Source of the DNA: Sporosarcina sp.
Lineage (GTDB): Bacteria; Bacillota; Bacilli; Bacillales_A; Planococcaceae
Direction: 5' to 3'
DNA length: 64,000 nt
NCBI RefSeq assembly: GCF_029257255.1
Contig: NZ_JARICI010000004.1
Span: 62,001 to 126,000, forward strand
The notes below the pieces were generated by a model that was not told the DNA's origin, did not search any database, and saw only the letters and a list, made by a program, of their open reading frames with translations. The first letter of the stretch is position 1. Every line of letters begins with the position of its first letter. Below are positions 33,650 through 43,038 of this stretch, piece after piece. The position numbers and the translations under genes were made by a program.

Positions 33650-34705
33650 TCATCGATTTTCCCTTAGTGTAACATATCCAGCTCGTTGTCGTTTCGGAAA
33701 CTCCAGCAAGTAGCGGATGACTTCCAGCAACTTCTTCTCGCCATCTCCGACATTCATCCGCAGCTGCCGCTTCACTGCACGTTCCCTCCTAGCATCATGC
33801 AGCAATGGCTCCATAATCGCATTCAGCAGATTTGACTGCGTCACTTTACGGCCGAGTCCCAGGTGAATGAATCCGTTGTGCTCCGTCGGAAAACCGAGGT
33901 TTGATTCGAAGTCGTTTTGGGCAAGTACTATACAAGGCACACCAATGACAGCGACTTCATAAGGTGTATAACCGGCATCACATAAAATCATATCAGCCTT
34001 CGAAAAAACGTCCGCATGATCTAGCGGAGCGCGCAGGACCCGCGTATTTCGACGGCTGAGCGCCATCAATTGTATTTCACTGACGTCATGAGTATAATTT
34101 GAGCCAATTAAAACGGACACATTTAATGGAATCTGCAGCTGCTTAATATGGCGCAGTGCGCGGTACGTCAAGTTGCCAGGATCCTCGTCTCCAAATGAAA
34201 TGACCAAGTGGGGCGAATCGGCAGGTTTTTTTCGTTTCAGTCCTGCGCCACGATTTCTTTTCAGTGAAGCATCCGCGGCGAACGTCTCATAACCGACGGT
34301 GTAATGATCGGGAACCATCTCATGAGTTTCCGCGTAAAGTGTCTGGATGACTAAATCGGCTAAATGACCGCCTTCACCAAAATCATCAAAATGCAGAAGA
34401 CTTGGCACTAACTCCTGAAGCTTGGCCACTTCATCTTTGTGGCTGACACCGCCGTCCCGAATGAAAAGGTCAGGCTGCAGATTGGCAACGAGCTTCAGCA
34501 GGGAAGAAGGACCTTCCACTAAATAATAGGGGGAATCGGTGTCTGGCTGAACTGTTTCCGCGTCGTACAGGAAAATTATTTCTGCTTCGGATTTCAAGGC
34601 ACTCGCAAGTATTGCTGCACGTCGCAGAGGATAACTTCCTTTTCCATCAGTTATAGAAAGATACATCACTATTTTTTTTTGGACTTGTTGTTCGATTGGA
34701 ACCAC
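33650..34705 (-). CDS. PseG/SpsG-like nucleotide-sugar hydrolase or glycosyltransferase
   Basis: A 351-residue protein with a GT-B-type two-domain fold resembling PseG (UDP-sugar hydrolase of pseudaminic acid synthesis) and Bacillus SpsG. Visible elements are an N-terminal R-R-A-A-I-L-A-S-A-L helix, HFDDFGEGG, VISFGDEDPGN at the domain junction, SVLIGSN, and the C-terminal sugar-binding stretch DMILCDAGYTPYEVAVIGVP. No other surface-sugar genes are nearby, so its pathway is uncertain. GTG at 34705 directly follows AAAGG, an unusually tight spacing; the ATG at residue 14 lacks a site because of an A-rich run. Confidence 0.7.
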   Translation of the reverse strand: MVPIEQQVQKKIVMYLSITDGKGSYPLRRAAILASALKSEAEIIFLYDAETVQPDTDSPYYLVEGPSSLLKLVANLQPDLFIRDGGVSHKDEVAKLQELVPSLLHFDDFGEGGHLADLVIQTLYAETHEMVPDHYTVGYETFAADASLKRNRGAGLKRKKPADSPHLVISFGDEDPGNLTYRALRHIKQLQIPLNVSVLIGSNYTHDVSEIQLMALSRRNTRVLRAPLDHADVFSKADMILCDAGYTPYEVAVIGVPCIVLAQNDFESNLGFPTEHNGFIHLGLGRKVTQSNLLNAIMEPLLHDARRERAVKRQLRMNVGDGEKKLLEVIRYLLEFPKRQRAGYVTLRENR

Positions 34706-34820
34706 CCTTTCTGAACCTGCTGCGTTCCTCTAAGCCTATGAAAATGTATAATATTTTATTACAATGAACACGAGCAGAGTAGTTTCACTGCCGGAACATA
34801 ATGAAAGGGGCCATGCTAAA

Positions 34821-36755
34821 ATGTTTGATTCATTGTTGATGGATTTAATGTTCGTCATAGTAATTGGAGTAGGGTCACAATGGATTGCATGGCGTACAAG
34901 AATGCCGGCGATTGTCGTGATGGCGATTGCTGGTTTGTTGGTCGGCCCGATTTTCGGTCTGATTAATCCGCAGCAATCGATGGGCGATCTATTCGGTCCG
35001 ATCATTACATTTGCTGTTGCTATTATTTTATTTGAAGGCAGTTTAAATTTGGATTTCAAGGAGATTAAGGGATTTGGCCGGCCGGTTGCACGGATTGTGA
35101 CTATCGGTGCGTTCATCGCATGGATTGCGGGTTCGCTGGCGGCACACTATATCGCGGGACTGTCTTGGGAAGTGGCTTTCATTATCGGCGGGTTGTTCAT
35201 CGTCACGGGGCCGACTGTCATTTTACCACTGCTTCGGCAGGCACGTTTGAAACCGCGTCCCGCCGCAATTTTGAAGTGGGAAGGCATTGTCGTTGATCCG
35301 TTCGGTGCACTGCTTGCGGTCTTCGCATTTGAAGCTATCAAATTTATTAATAACGAAGTGACAATGAAAACGATGCTGCTGTTCGTCGGGGCATCTGTGT
35401 TTTCTGTTGTGCTCGGCTGGGGAACGAGCCGTATTCTCGGATCAGCATTTGAAAAGGGAAGAATTCCGGAATATTTGAAAGCGCCGATTTTATTTGGATT
35501 GGTATTATTCGTATTTGTTTTATCAGATGAAATCATGCATGAAACAGGCTTACTCGCTGTCACGGCGATGGGGATGACGATGGCGAATATGCCGCTGACG
35601 ACATTGCAGGATATCCGGCATTTTAAAGAAAATATTTCGGTACTGCTCATATCGGGTATTTTCGTCATGTTGACTGCGTCGCTCGATCCCCATATTTTAA
35701 TTGAGATATTGAACCCGAAAATTGTTCTGTATGTACTGGCGATGCTTTTCGTTGTACGCCCGCTATCGATCTGGCTATCGACCATCGGCACCGACTTGAC
35801 GGTACGGGAAAAAACGTTGATCGGCTGGATTGCGCCCCGGGGCATCGTGGCACTGACAGTGTCTGGTTACTTTGCGACGATCTTGCTTGAAAATGGCTAT
35901 AAAGATGCAGAGCTGCTGACTGCATTGACGTTTGCGCTCGTATTTTCCACCGTAGTCGTTCACGGCTTCTCAATCGGCTGGCTTGCGAAAAAGCTTAATT
36001 TGACGACGCCAGCAGAAAATGGAGTTGTTTTGATTGGCAGCTCGCGTTTTACAGCGGAACTTGCAAAGTCCATCCAGGAAGCGGATCACCAAGTGCTCAT
36101 CATGGAAGAATCATGGGGTGGGCTGTCTAATGCACGGAAACTTGGCATTCCGACGTATATGGGTGATATTCTATCAGAGCACACAGGATACCACTTGGAT
36201 CTGACGCCATACCGTTATATTTTGGCAATGACCAAAATGGACACCTATAACTCGCATGTATGTGCCGACTTCACGCCGGATCTGGGTCGTGACTTACTGT
36301 TCCAGACGATGACGCATAAGCGAAGTGCAGACAGGCAAATTAATTTATCGACGGGACAGTTATTGTTTACACCGAATCTGTCCATACACGAATTGGAAGA
36401 ACGAATGACTTCCGGTTATGTGTTCCGTAAAACCTTGCTGACGAATCAATACAGCTACACGCAGTATTTACGCGAACGAGATGATCAATCGATTTTGCTG
36501 TATATTTTACGGGCAAATGGTGATATGGAATTCTATACTGCCGAAAAAGAACTGCATGCGCAGACAGGAGACACCATTGTCACACTCTCCACACCAAATA
36601 AAACCATTGAACGTACAATGGACCGTCTGGAAGGAAAAAACAGCAAAAACACAGCAAAAAAAGAAATGATTGAAACTAAATTTCTAGAAGAACAGCCGAA
36701 TGAAAAGCCAGAACTTCCTGGAGAAGCTCCGCCAAAGATTAGTAAAACAGAATAA
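34821..36755 (+). CDS. CPA1-type cation:proton antiporter with C-terminal RCK/TrkA domain
   Basis: A 644-residue membrane protein. Twelve to thirteen hydrophobic helices cover residues 1-395, with IILFEGSLNLD and ILKWEGIVVDPFGA as conserved ion-path motifs of the CPA1 family. From about residue 400 a cytoplasmic Rossmann-like RCK_N domain begins (VVLIGSSRFTAELAKSI), followed by a C-terminal TrkA-C-like module. It should exchange Na+ or K+ for protons, gated by nucleotide or ion binding to the RCK part. The start 34821 has AAAGGGG ten bases upstream; the ATG at 34764 has none. Confidence 0.85.
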   Translation: MFDSLLMDLMFVIVIGVGSQWIAWRTRMPAIVVMAIAGLLVGPIFGLINPQQSMGDLFGPIITFAVAIILFEGSLNLDFKEIKGFGRPVARIVTIGAFIAWIAGSLAAHYIAGLSWEVAFIIGGLFIVTGPTVILPLLRQARLKPRPAAILKWEGIVVDPFGALLAVFAFEAIKFINNEVTMKTMLLFVGASVFSVVLGWGTSRILGSAFEKGRIPEYLKAPILFGLVLFVFVLSDEIMHETGLLAVTAMGMTMANMPLTTLQDIRHFKENISVLLISGIFVMLTASLDPHILIEILNPKIVLYVLAMLFVVRPLSIWLSTIGTDLTVREKTLIGWIAPRGIVALTVSGYFATILLENGYKDAELLTALTFALVFSTVVVHGFSIGWLAKKLNLTTPAENGVVLIGSSRFTAELAKSIQEADHQVLIMEESWGGLSNARKLGIPTYMGDILSEHTGYHLDLTPYRYILAMTKMDTYNSHVCADFTPDLGRDLLFQTMTHKRSADRQINLSTGQLLFTPNLSIHELEERMTSGYVFRKTLLTNQYSYTQYLRERDDQSILLYILRANGDMEFYTAEKELHAQTGDTIVTLSTPNKTIERTMDRLEGKNSKNTAKKEMIETKFLEEQPNEKPELPGEAPPKISKTE

Positions 36756-36770
36756 CATCCTAATGAAATT

Positions 36771-36809
36771 AACGTATCAGACGAGTTTATAAAGTCTGAT
36801 GCGTTTTTT
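36771..36809 (+). terminator. Terminator of the antiporter gene
   Basis: AACGTATCAGAC/GTCTGATGCGTT stem followed by six T residues. Confidence 0.85.
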
Positions 36810-37040
36810 AAGGTTTATAGGCTGAAGAATAAGGGTATTCATTAGACATATATTACGAGTAGAGTATAGTAGATTCCACCTGCAAATCTGAAGAAAAATG
36901 TAATTTACAGTCTATGTACAGGTAAACATAAATAGTTGACAATTAAGAAAGTGGTCTTTAGCCCGATTGGCTGACTAACTGACTTTCGGTAAAATGGTAT
37001 ATAAAGAAAACAATACAAAGTTCCGCAGGAGGTGGATGCG

Positions 37041-37610
37041 ATGAATGCTGTAATGGGGTTTGCGAGTGCTGCTGAACAACTGCAGAGATATGACGCAGTC
37101 CGAAGAAGGAATGCGGAAAATGCCTATGAAAAACAAACGGAGTTTCGTGAACAGACGAATAAATCCTTAGAAGATCTTGAAGCACTGTTGCGGGGAGAGC
37201 AAAAAAACGCTGAACAGGTTTCCAATGAAAAATCCGAATTCCAGAAACTTGGCGCAGGTCAAGTAAAAAATATAGCGATTCCGCTCGGCAATAATTTGGA
37301 AGAAACAATTGATTTGTGGCGTGACGTTCGCAGGGACGCATATTCCGTGCAGGAACCGACGACTGCAGACTATCAGCTTGGCAGCAAAGCATCAGCAAAA
37401 ATAGCCGAAGCTGAATTGCAGCTGTCTCTTCATAACCGTGCTAAAGCAATCCGAGAACAGATGTCAGCTGTATCAGGACATAATGAAGCAGTGGCAGCAG
37501 ACCATATGCAGAAACGCTATGAAAATGCCTTTGTAGTCTACAACATTCAAAGCCAGGCAAAAAATAATCAGTACCAGGTAGAATGGCCTGAAATGAATGT
37601 CAGTGTCTGA
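37041..37610 (+). CDS. Unrecognised helical protein (189 aa)
   Basis: I do not recognise a family. The protein is almost entirely helical and hydrophilic, with a coiled-coil-prone first half (residues 20-75, rich in Glu, Gln and Lys) and a second helical block around residues 115-165. It has no signal peptide or membrane segment. GCAGGAGG lies seven bases before the ATG. Flanking genes (antiporter, YbaK) give no hint. The length and composition are compatible with a structural or secreted effector-like protein, but there is no positive evidence for that. Confidence 0.65.
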   Translation: MNAVMGFASAAEQLQRYDAVRRRNAENAYEKQTEFREQTNKSLEDLEALLRGEQKNAEQVSNEKSEFQKLGAGQVKNIAIPLGNNLEETIDLWRDVRRDAYSVQEPTTADYQLGSKASAKIAEAELQLSLHNRAKAIREQMSAVSGHNEAVAADHMQKRYENAFVVYNIQSQAKNNQYQVEWPEMNVSV

Positions 37611-37654
37611 TTGGGTTGATAGGTGTTCTCGCAACCAAACAGCTAATTAACTAT

Positions 37655-37688
37655 GTCCGTTTTGCTGAAATTCAGTGAAATGGACTTT
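37655..37688 (+). terminator. Terminator of the 189-aa gene
   Basis: GTCCGTTTTGCTG pairs with CAGTGAAATGGAC with one bulge, then five T residues. Confidence 0.75.
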
Positions 37689-37722
37689 TTACGTTACGAG
37701 CTATAGGGAAGAGGTTATACCA

Positions 37723-38214
37723 TTGGCGAAAAAACAAAAATCTGTAAAGACGAATGCGATCCGTATTATTGAAAGTGAAAGTATTGAGTATGAAATGCGC
37801 AGCTACGAGACGGATGACGGTCAAAACGACGGAGTGTCGGTGGCGAATAAAACCAATACTCCTGTCGAAAACGTCTTTAAAACACTTGTAGCCATGGCGA
37901 GCAAAACAGACCTCCTTGTGTTCATCATCCCTGTTGCAGACGAGCTGGATCTGAAAAAGGCGGCCAGAGCAGCAGGTGTTAAAAAGGTCGACATGCTTCC
38001 TATGAAAGAACTAACGAAGGAAACCGGCTACATAAAAGGCGGCTGTTCACCGGTTGGAATGAAGAAAGAACTGCCGACATTCATTGATCTGAAGGCTGAA
38101 CAGCTGGACTATCTCTTTGTCAGTGCAGGGAAAGTGGGTTTGCAGATGAAACTTACCCCGCATGACCTGGCTGCTGTCACGAAAGCTCAGTTTGCAGATA
38201 TTGTGAAGGAATAG
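37723..38214 (+). CDS. ybaK: YbaK/EbsC-family aminoacyl-tRNA deacylase
   Basis: A 163-residue protein of the YbaK/ProX editing family, expected to hydrolyse Cys-tRNA(Pro) made in error by prolyl-tRNA synthetase. The family stretches VFKTLVA, VFIIPVADELDLKKAA and GGCSPVGMKKELPTFID are present. The start is TTG 37723 with GGGAAGAGG upstream; the residues that an earlier start would add come from the preceding terminator region. It is probably a single-gene unit. Confidence 0.88.
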   Translation: MAKKQKSVKTNAIRIIESESIEYEMRSYETDDGQNDGVSVANKTNTPVENVFKTLVAMASKTDLLVFIIPVADELDLKKAARAAGVKKVDMLPMKELTKETGYIKGGCSPVGMKKELPTFIDLKAEQLDYLFVSAGKVGLQMKLTPHDLAAVTKAQFADIVKE

Positions 38215-38281
38215 TCTCACATTCTCTTCGTTTTCTGCTACAATAGAAAGAATGAGCAAGTGACAACAAGAAGAAAGAAGA

Positions 38282-38935
38282 ATGTATATGCGTAATTTAT
38301 TAGCTTGGCGCTGGATTTTTTTTGTTGGCGGAATGATGATCATGTCACTCGGCATCTCCCTGACAATTAAAGGGCAGCGATTCGGAATTGGGCCATGGGA
38401 CGTTCTGCACGTCGGGCTGTTCCAGAATATCGGATTGACGATTGGTTCCTGGAGTATTCTCACAGGACTTTTAATTGTTACGGTTTCCTCTTTGGCCCTG
38501 AAAGAATGGCCAAGATGGGGAACGTGGCTGAATATGCTGGTAATCGGGTTGTTTATCGACTTCTTTAACTGGCTGCTACCAGATGTGACATCACTTGCGG
38601 CACAGGGACTTTGCTTTATAATCGGTGTATTGGTGATGGCATATGGAGTCGGGATTTATGTTTCACCTAACCTTGGTGCTGGACCGCGGGACAGTTTGAT
38701 GCTTTTGATCGTAGATAAACTTGGATGGAGCCTACGGACAGCAAGAACAACAATTGAAGCAATTGTTACACTGGCCGGTTTTTTACTTGGCGGACCGGTG
38801 GGAATCGGGACATTATTCGTCGTGCTGTTCATCGGACAGTTCATTCAAATTGCCATGCCGCAATGTAAAAAGCTGCTGTTGTGGATTACAAATCAAGACG
38901 ACGAGAAAGTGTTATTGCGCTATAAAGGAGCATAA
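38282..38935 (+). CDS. YczE/YyaS-type membrane protein
   Basis: A 217-residue protein with five or six membrane helices and the motifs characteristic of the YczE/YyaS/YitT-like group: GQRFGIGPWDVLHVGL in the first half and NLGAGPRDSLMLLI in the second, which read as an internal duplication. B. subtilis YczE lies beside surfactin genes and is needed for bacillomycin/surfactin production, but a general role is not established. The ribosome binding site (AAGAAAGAAG) is weak, and ATG 38288 is an equally good start. Confidence 0.83.
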   Translation: MYMRNLLAWRWIFFVGGMMIMSLGISLTIKGQRFGIGPWDVLHVGLFQNIGLTIGSWSILTGLLIVTVSSLALKEWPRWGTWLNMLVIGLFIDFFNWLLPDVTSLAAQGLCFIIGVLVMAYGVGIYVSPNLGAGPRDSLMLLIVDKLGWSLRTARTTIEAIVTLAGFLLGGPVGIGTLFVVLFIGQFIQIAMPQCKKLLLWITNQDDEKVLLRYKGA

Positions 38936-38937
38936 GC

Positions 38938-38985
38938 AGAAATCAATCAGCCGCCTTCCATATGGAAAGCGGCTGATTGATTTCT
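38938..38985. terminator. Bidirectional terminator
   Basis: A 20-bp almost perfect stem (AGAAATCAATCAGCCGC... and complement) between the convergent yczE-like gene and the 54-aa gene. Confidence 0.9.
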
Positions 38986-38986
38986 G

Positions 38987-39151
38987 CTATTTTTTATCGA
39001 TTTTACCGTCGGCTGTTTCTTCTGCAGGCACTACTTTCTTAATATCATAGTATTTATCAGCGCCAATTCCACCTTCACCTATCATCTTAGAAATTTCCTT
39101 CGTGCGCATTTCATTCGTTTTAATAATCTTCTTTCGGTCATCGTTAGCCAT
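38987..39151 (-). CDS. Small conserved hydrophilic protein (54 aa)
   Basis: A 54-residue protein beginning MANDDRKKIIKTNEMRTKEI and containing MIGEGGIGADKYYDI. I recall similar short proteins of unknown function in Bacillaceae and Planococcaceae. AAGGAGGAGG precedes the ATG by seven bases, a very strong site, and the downstream bidirectional terminator supports a real gene. The longer frame upstream is mostly hydrophobic noise without a site. Confidence 0.75.
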   Translation of the reverse strand: MANDDRKKIIKTNEMRTKEISKMIGEGGIGADKYYDIKKVVPAEETADGKIDKK

Positions 39152-39400
39152 TTTCAATTCCTCCTCCTTATAAAAGCATAGTGTACTTTTCCAGAAGTAG
39201 AACGTGAATCTACTAATTAATGAGTGATACCATACCATTTTAACATAAATGAGGTGGCGAAATCTAAACAATCGCCTTTATTTACTGAAAAATCAACTAA
39301 TTTTATGCTGAGTGGTTAATAAAAGTGCATTAGGGGGCTAAACGGGAAATTGTAACTTTTCCCAAAACGTAAAGTCTAACTTATGAAAGAGGAGGAACAA

Positions 39401-39973
39401 ATGAAGAAAATACTTATAATTTTCACGTTGACAATACTCAGCTCAATCGCTTTGTATGGCTGTCAGAAAACGGAACAAGTGAAGGATGAAGAACAGTCGC
39501 CCAAGCCGGATGAACTGTATACAATATCCGAAGTGGTTGAAGGTGATTTGATTTATCGGCTTATTTCTGAAGAAGAGCACTACGATGAAGGGGAGAACGT
39601 GGAAATCTTCGCTGAGCTGGAATATGCAGGACAAAAAGCCGAAGTCGAAATAAGCCACGGAAGTTCACCATTTTTATTTCCGATGACTGAAACAACAAGG
39701 GATTATGAAATTGAATACGCAGTAACTATGGTAGGTAAACGTACAGTTTTGAAGAAAGGTGAGCCGATGCGGCAGGAACTAAATGGCGGTGGCAGCTACT
39801 CAGATCAAGATAAAGAGGAATATAAAGAATTTATGAAAAAGGTTATGAAAGCAAACTATCCAAGCGGTCACTATATTGTCGATGGACGTGCAAACTTTTA
39901 TGTAGAAGACGAGATGGAAAAGGAATACACGATCGAAGCGCAGATTGAATTTTATGTAGACAGGGAAAAGTAA
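39401..39973 (+). CDS. Predicted lipoprotein of unknown function (190 aa)
   Basis: A signal peptide with lipobox ALYGC (residues 18-22) is followed by an acidic linker and a beta-rich domain (VEIFAELEYAGQKAEVEISH, EYAVTMVGKRTVLKKGEPM). Such domains occur in several Bacillus lipoproteins that I cannot name with certainty. GAGGAGGAAC immediately upstream of ATG 39401 sets the start. It opens a run of small, AT-rich, lineage-specific genes. Confidence 0.75.
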   Translation: MKKILIIFTLTILSSIALYGCQKTEQVKDEEQSPKPDELYTISEVVEGDLIYRLISEEEHYDEGENVEIFAELEYAGQKAEVEISHGSSPFLFPMTETTRDYEIEYAVTMVGKRTVLKKGEPMRQELNGGGSYSDQDKEEYKEFMKKVMKANYPSGHYIVDGRANFYVEDEMEKEYTIEAQIEFYVDREK

Positions 39974-40040
39974 AATGTCAGGTGATTTTATTGATAAGGT
40001 GAGCGCAATGTAAAAGTTTGTCTTTAGGAGGAACGAAGCA

Positions 40041-40388
40041 ATGAGAAATAAGATTGTTTTAATCTGTCTGACTTTATTTGCGGGGATGTTATTTGCCTGC
40101 GGTTCAGAGAATCCCGATAAAAAGGTGAAAGCAACTTTGGTCGGCACGATTCAAGAGATTATTGGAGATAATGCGCTAATTCATGCAGAGCAAGAGGATG
40201 GAAAAGTTCTGGGACAAATAGAGATTAATCTTGCAGTAAACTCGGATGAAAACTTTCAAGTGGGCGATCAGGTGCGTGTAGGATATGACGGGGGGATTAT
40301 GGAGACGGCTCCAATGAAGGTGATTACTATTTCGGTTGAAAAAATAGAATGCTCAAAACGGTCGTTAACTGAAATCACTTCGGTCTGA
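40041..40388 (+). CDS. DUF3221-like small lipoprotein (115 aa)
   Basis: The signal peptide ends in the lipobox LFAC (residues 17-20). The rest is a small beta-barrel-like domain (LVGTIQEIIGDNALIHAEQE ... VGDQVRVGYDGGIMETAP ... ITISVEKI) resembling DUF3221/YobA-type lipoproteins. Function is unknown; localisation on the outer membrane face is inferred from the lipobox. TAGGAGG precedes the ATG. It is 67 bases downstream of another lipoprotein gene and may be cotranscribed. Confidence 0.72.
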   Translation: MRNKIVLICLTLFAGMLFACGSENPDKKVKATLVGTIQEIIGDNALIHAEQEDGKVLGQIEINLAVNSDENFQVGDQVRVGYDGGIMETAPMKVITISVEKIECSKRSLTEITSV

Positions 40389-40444
40389 TTTTACGTATTT
40401 ACGGAAAAACGCTAGTCTAAACAGGAAAAAAGTGAGGGGTACCA

Positions 40445-40969
40445 ATGTCATCTATCATTGTTCAAAAAGCTAAAAGTATTGTAGAAGGCTTAGAGTACGG
40501 TGCGTTTATTACTTCTAAGGGATGGGAAAGCCGAGACTTTGAGTATTATTTTAAATACTTTTCAAGTTCAGATGAAGAGGTCAGAAAATATTCGCTTCTG
40601 GTTTTTGCGGCGGGGCTTGGAAATTGGCGCGGGAAATCTGCTTTTATCTTTCAGCCGGTTGAAGAATTGCGAAAAGATCAGTTGTTTGATCCAGATGCTT
40701 ACTATTACTTTCCTGATTATATTGATTCATTCTTAACTAATCGAGAGGGCATTGAATCAGATTATCCGGGATTATATAGAATGATCATTCTCTTTTTGAT
40801 TGAATTAGACAATAGAGAGTCATTTGGTATAATCTTTCCTGAAGGCGAATTGTTTAAACGACTGCGAGAAGTTCTAGATAGCTCAAATGTTGAGGGTGGA
40901 TTAATTTACGATGGTTTTCAAAAGCTTTTGTATGATATGGAATTGCCTAATTTTTATAAGCCTGAGTAA
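40445..40969 (+). CDS. Unrecognised acidic protein (174 aa)
   Basis: I do not recognise a family. The protein is acidic and rich in aromatic residues (YYYFPDYIDSF), soluble, with helical blocks. GTGAGGGG precedes the ATG. The AT-rich coding style and the position among orphan lipoproteins suggest a lineage-specific accessory gene. Its size and composition would fit an immunity-type or regulatory protein, but no toxin or partner gene is adjacent, so this is not proposed as a function. Confidence 0.65.
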   Translation: MSSIIVQKAKSIVEGLEYGAFITSKGWESRDFEYYFKYFSSSDEEVRKYSLLVFAAGLGNWRGKSAFIFQPVEELRKDQLFDPDAYYYFPDYIDSFLTNREGIESDYPGLYRMIILFLIELDNRESFGIIFPEGELFKRLREVLDSSNVEGGLIYDGFQKLLYDMELPNFYKPE

Positions 40970-41017
40970 AATGAAATAGTTTAGCAGGGACAAACTACTT
41001 TCAAGAGGAGCACAATT

Positions 41018-41287
41018 ATGTTTATCTATTTCACACTTATCGCTGTTTTTGTGTTTTCAGTTGTAATCAGTGCTGTCGTCGGATTTTTATTTCATCAATT
41101 ATGTAATCAACTTTTAACCTCTGGAAGAATTGGATATATATTAGGAATGGTTGTGTCGGTACTCGTCAGCATTATAATGACCAAGCTGTTACTTTTCGAA
41201 ATTTGGTATTATTACGCGGCTGTTATTGGGGTGACGATCCTGTTATATATCGTACTTGTCAGATCAACGAAAAGTTATCATAAGTAG
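41018..41287 (+). CDS. Small membrane protein (89 aa)
   Basis: Three hydrophobic segments (about residues 3-30, 38-58 and 63-82) with very short connections and a basic C-terminal end (RSTKSYHK). No family recognised. AAGAGGAG lies eight bases before the ATG, and a terminator follows directly. Confidence 0.68.
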   Translation: MFIYFTLIAVFVFSVVISAVVGFLFHQLCNQLLTSGRIGYILGMVVSVLVSIIMTKLLLFEIWYYYAAVIGVTILLYIVLVRSTKSYHK

Positions 41288-41289
41288 GA

Positions 41290-41319
41290 GCTGCTCTTCG
41301 ATGGGAAGAGCGGTTTTTT
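41290..41319 (+). terminator. Terminator of the 89-aa membrane protein gene
   Basis: GCTCTTC/GAAGAGC core stem with a short loop and six T residues. Confidence 0.8.
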
Positions 41320-41370
41320 AATGTGTAGAGATAGTTTATGATAAGTAAACATTTTCAGCTTATTCGGTAG

Positions 41371-41434
41371 GATTGGAGCGGAAGACGGTCGACCCCGAGG
41401 GCCCTCCGGAAGCGTACCGTCTGAAGCGCAAATC
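41371..41434 (+). repeat. Shortened copy of the GC-rich interspersed repeat
   Basis: GGAGCGGAAGACGGTCGACC continues into CTCCGGAAGCGTACCGTCTG and AAGCGCAAATC, that is, the two ends of the element with the middle third missing compared with 33231-33369. Confidence 0.6.
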
Positions 41435-41563
41435 CCAAACTGCGTACTGATTACATAGTCAAGCACAGTTTTAATGGGAAGCAAAAGATACTTCAAGATT
41501 TGTTGTACACTTTTTCCATATGAAAGACTCTTTAGTAGTATAGGGCATTGGAAGGGAGGAACT

Positions 41564-42070
41564 ATGGATTCTCAGTTTTTGTTGGAAATATATAATAAGC
41601 AGGCGAAAATGATCTATTTTTATTTGAAAAAGAACGGCTGCAGTCATGAAGATGCGGAAGATATTGTGCAGGAAAGTTATATGAAATATATCGCTTACAG
41701 CAGCGGTGTTCCAACCGACAAAGCCCTCTCTTATATTTTCACTGTTTCTATGAATGAATTCAAAAAAGTGCTGAAGAAGAAGGGGAAAGAGCGTGTCATC
41801 TCTATCGATGATCAGCATTTCTGGATTAACTTCACGAGTGAGCAAGATACGGAATCCAGTGTCCTCACTATTGAATTGAATCAGGAAATCTCTCGAACAC
41901 TGGCACAGATGAAGGAAACTTTCAGAGAGTTGCTTGTATTGAAATACGAGCTTGAGCTGAGCTACAAGGAAATCGCGCTCCTGCTTGGAATGAAGGAAGA
42001 AACGGTCAGAACGTATTTATTTCGGGCAAGAAAAAAATTTAAAAAGAAGTGGAGGGACTTACATGGATGA
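41564..42070 (+). CDS. ECF-type RNA polymerase sigma factor with linked anti-sigma
   Basis: A 168-residue ECF sigma factor with region 2 (HEDAEDIVQESYMKYIAY) and region 4 (LSYKEIALLLGMKEETVRTY). The start is set by GGAAGGGAGG before ATG 41564. The stop overlaps the start of the next gene by eight bases; that gene encodes the cognate membrane anti-sigma factor, so the pair is translationally coupled. The inducing signal and regulon are unknown; these pairs commonly respond to envelope stress, and the operon's own promoter is expected to be a target. Confidence 0.87.
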   Translation: MDSQFLLEIYNKQAKMIYFYLKKNGCSHEDAEDIVQESYMKYIAYSSGVPTDKALSYIFTVSMNEFKKVLKKKGKERVISIDDQHFWINFTSEQDTESSVLTIELNQEISRTLAQMKETFRELLVLKYELELSYKEIALLLGMKEETVRTYLFRARKKFKKKWRDLHG

Positions 42071-43004
42071 AATTACGGAAGATCTTTTTGATGAGAAGAA
42101 GATCAATCAAGCAATTAGAAGAGGCAAGAGAAAGACGATCATCCGAACTGTTATCATTTCTATTGTAGTATTTGTTGTTCTTACCATCGCCAACTTTGCG
42201 ATTTCTGCTTACTTCAGTGAAAAGGCATTTAAGCAGTGGGATGCGTATGTCCGCCTTAGCACGCCAAACGGCTATATCAGTGAAACGGTTGATTCAACAG
42301 GGATTTTAGGTGGTCAGAGCCATTATAAAGTTTCTAAGGACATGAAAATAAAGCCGGTCGTCATTGAACAGAAACAATATCAATTTGGTTTGATTCCGTC
42401 TGTTTTAATTTCAAGGGGCCGTGGAGGCAGTATCGGAGTTGGTGGAGATGACTGGCAGATGGGCTATAAAGAAAACGGCTGGCGGGAAATGCTGTTTTTC
42501 CATCCTGAAGTCACGTATAAAAAATATAAAGATGATCAAGAGCTGATTCACGAGATGGAAGGCGACAAAATATACGAAGTGGCATTGTCTTTTGATCAAC
42601 CGTATAAATGGGATGCACTGCCTTTATTTGATTTCCCTGAGATGACTTGGTTTTGGTTAAATGCATACAGTGAAGAGCAATTAAAAACCATTCGACAAGA
42701 GGCGAAAGAAAACGATTGGCCTGCAACCTTTGTCCGGGAGAATGAAGCATTAGGCTTTTCTATGAGGGAACCAACTTATTCTACTGCTGAATGGAAATAT
42801 GAATATGAGGAATTTTTAAAGCTGTTGCAAACAAGTACTTTTCCGCAACACAAGACTGCCTATGACACGATGAAAGAAATGAACATGGACGATGTAGAGG
42901 TTTTGGGCATAGTAATTTATGGTACAATGGAGGAAATAGAAAAGATTATTACGAAACCGTTTGTGAAAGCATCTTCATTGGGCGGAGTTATTGATAATTA
43001 TTGA
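42063..43004 (+). CDS. Membrane anti-sigma factor (Sigma_reg N/C type)
   Basis: A 313-residue single-span membrane protein. A short cytoplasmic N-terminal region (residues 1-28), expected to bind the sigma factor, is followed by a membrane helix (about 29-52) and an extracytoplasmic domain of about 260 residues with the features of the sigma-factor-regulator C-terminal family. It overlaps the upstream sigma gene by eight bases, the usual arrangement for a sigma/anti-sigma pair. Release of sigma probably depends on a change in the extracytoplasmic domain. Confidence 0.83.
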   Translation: MDEITEDLFDEKKINQAIRRGKRKTIIRTVIISIVVFVVLTIANFAISAYFSEKAFKQWDAYVRLSTPNGYISETVDSTGILGGQSHYKVSKDMKIKPVVIEQKQYQFGLIPSVLISRGRGGSIGVGGDDWQMGYKENGWREMLFFHPEVTYKKYKDDQELIHEMEGDKIYEVALSFDQPYKWDALPLFDFPEMTWFWLNAYSEEQLKTIRQEAKENDWPATFVRENEALGFSMREPTYSTAEWKYEYEEFLKLLQTSTFPQHKTAYDTMKEMNMDDVEVLGIVIYGTMEEIEKIITKPFVKASSLGGVIDNY

Positions 43005-43038
43005 TGATATTCATTTGCTGAACTAAGGAGGTGCTTTT

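Noticed and set aside
36810-37040. Riboswitch or attenuator before the 189-aa gene
   Set aside because: No stable alternative hairpins or known riboswitch landmarks were seen.
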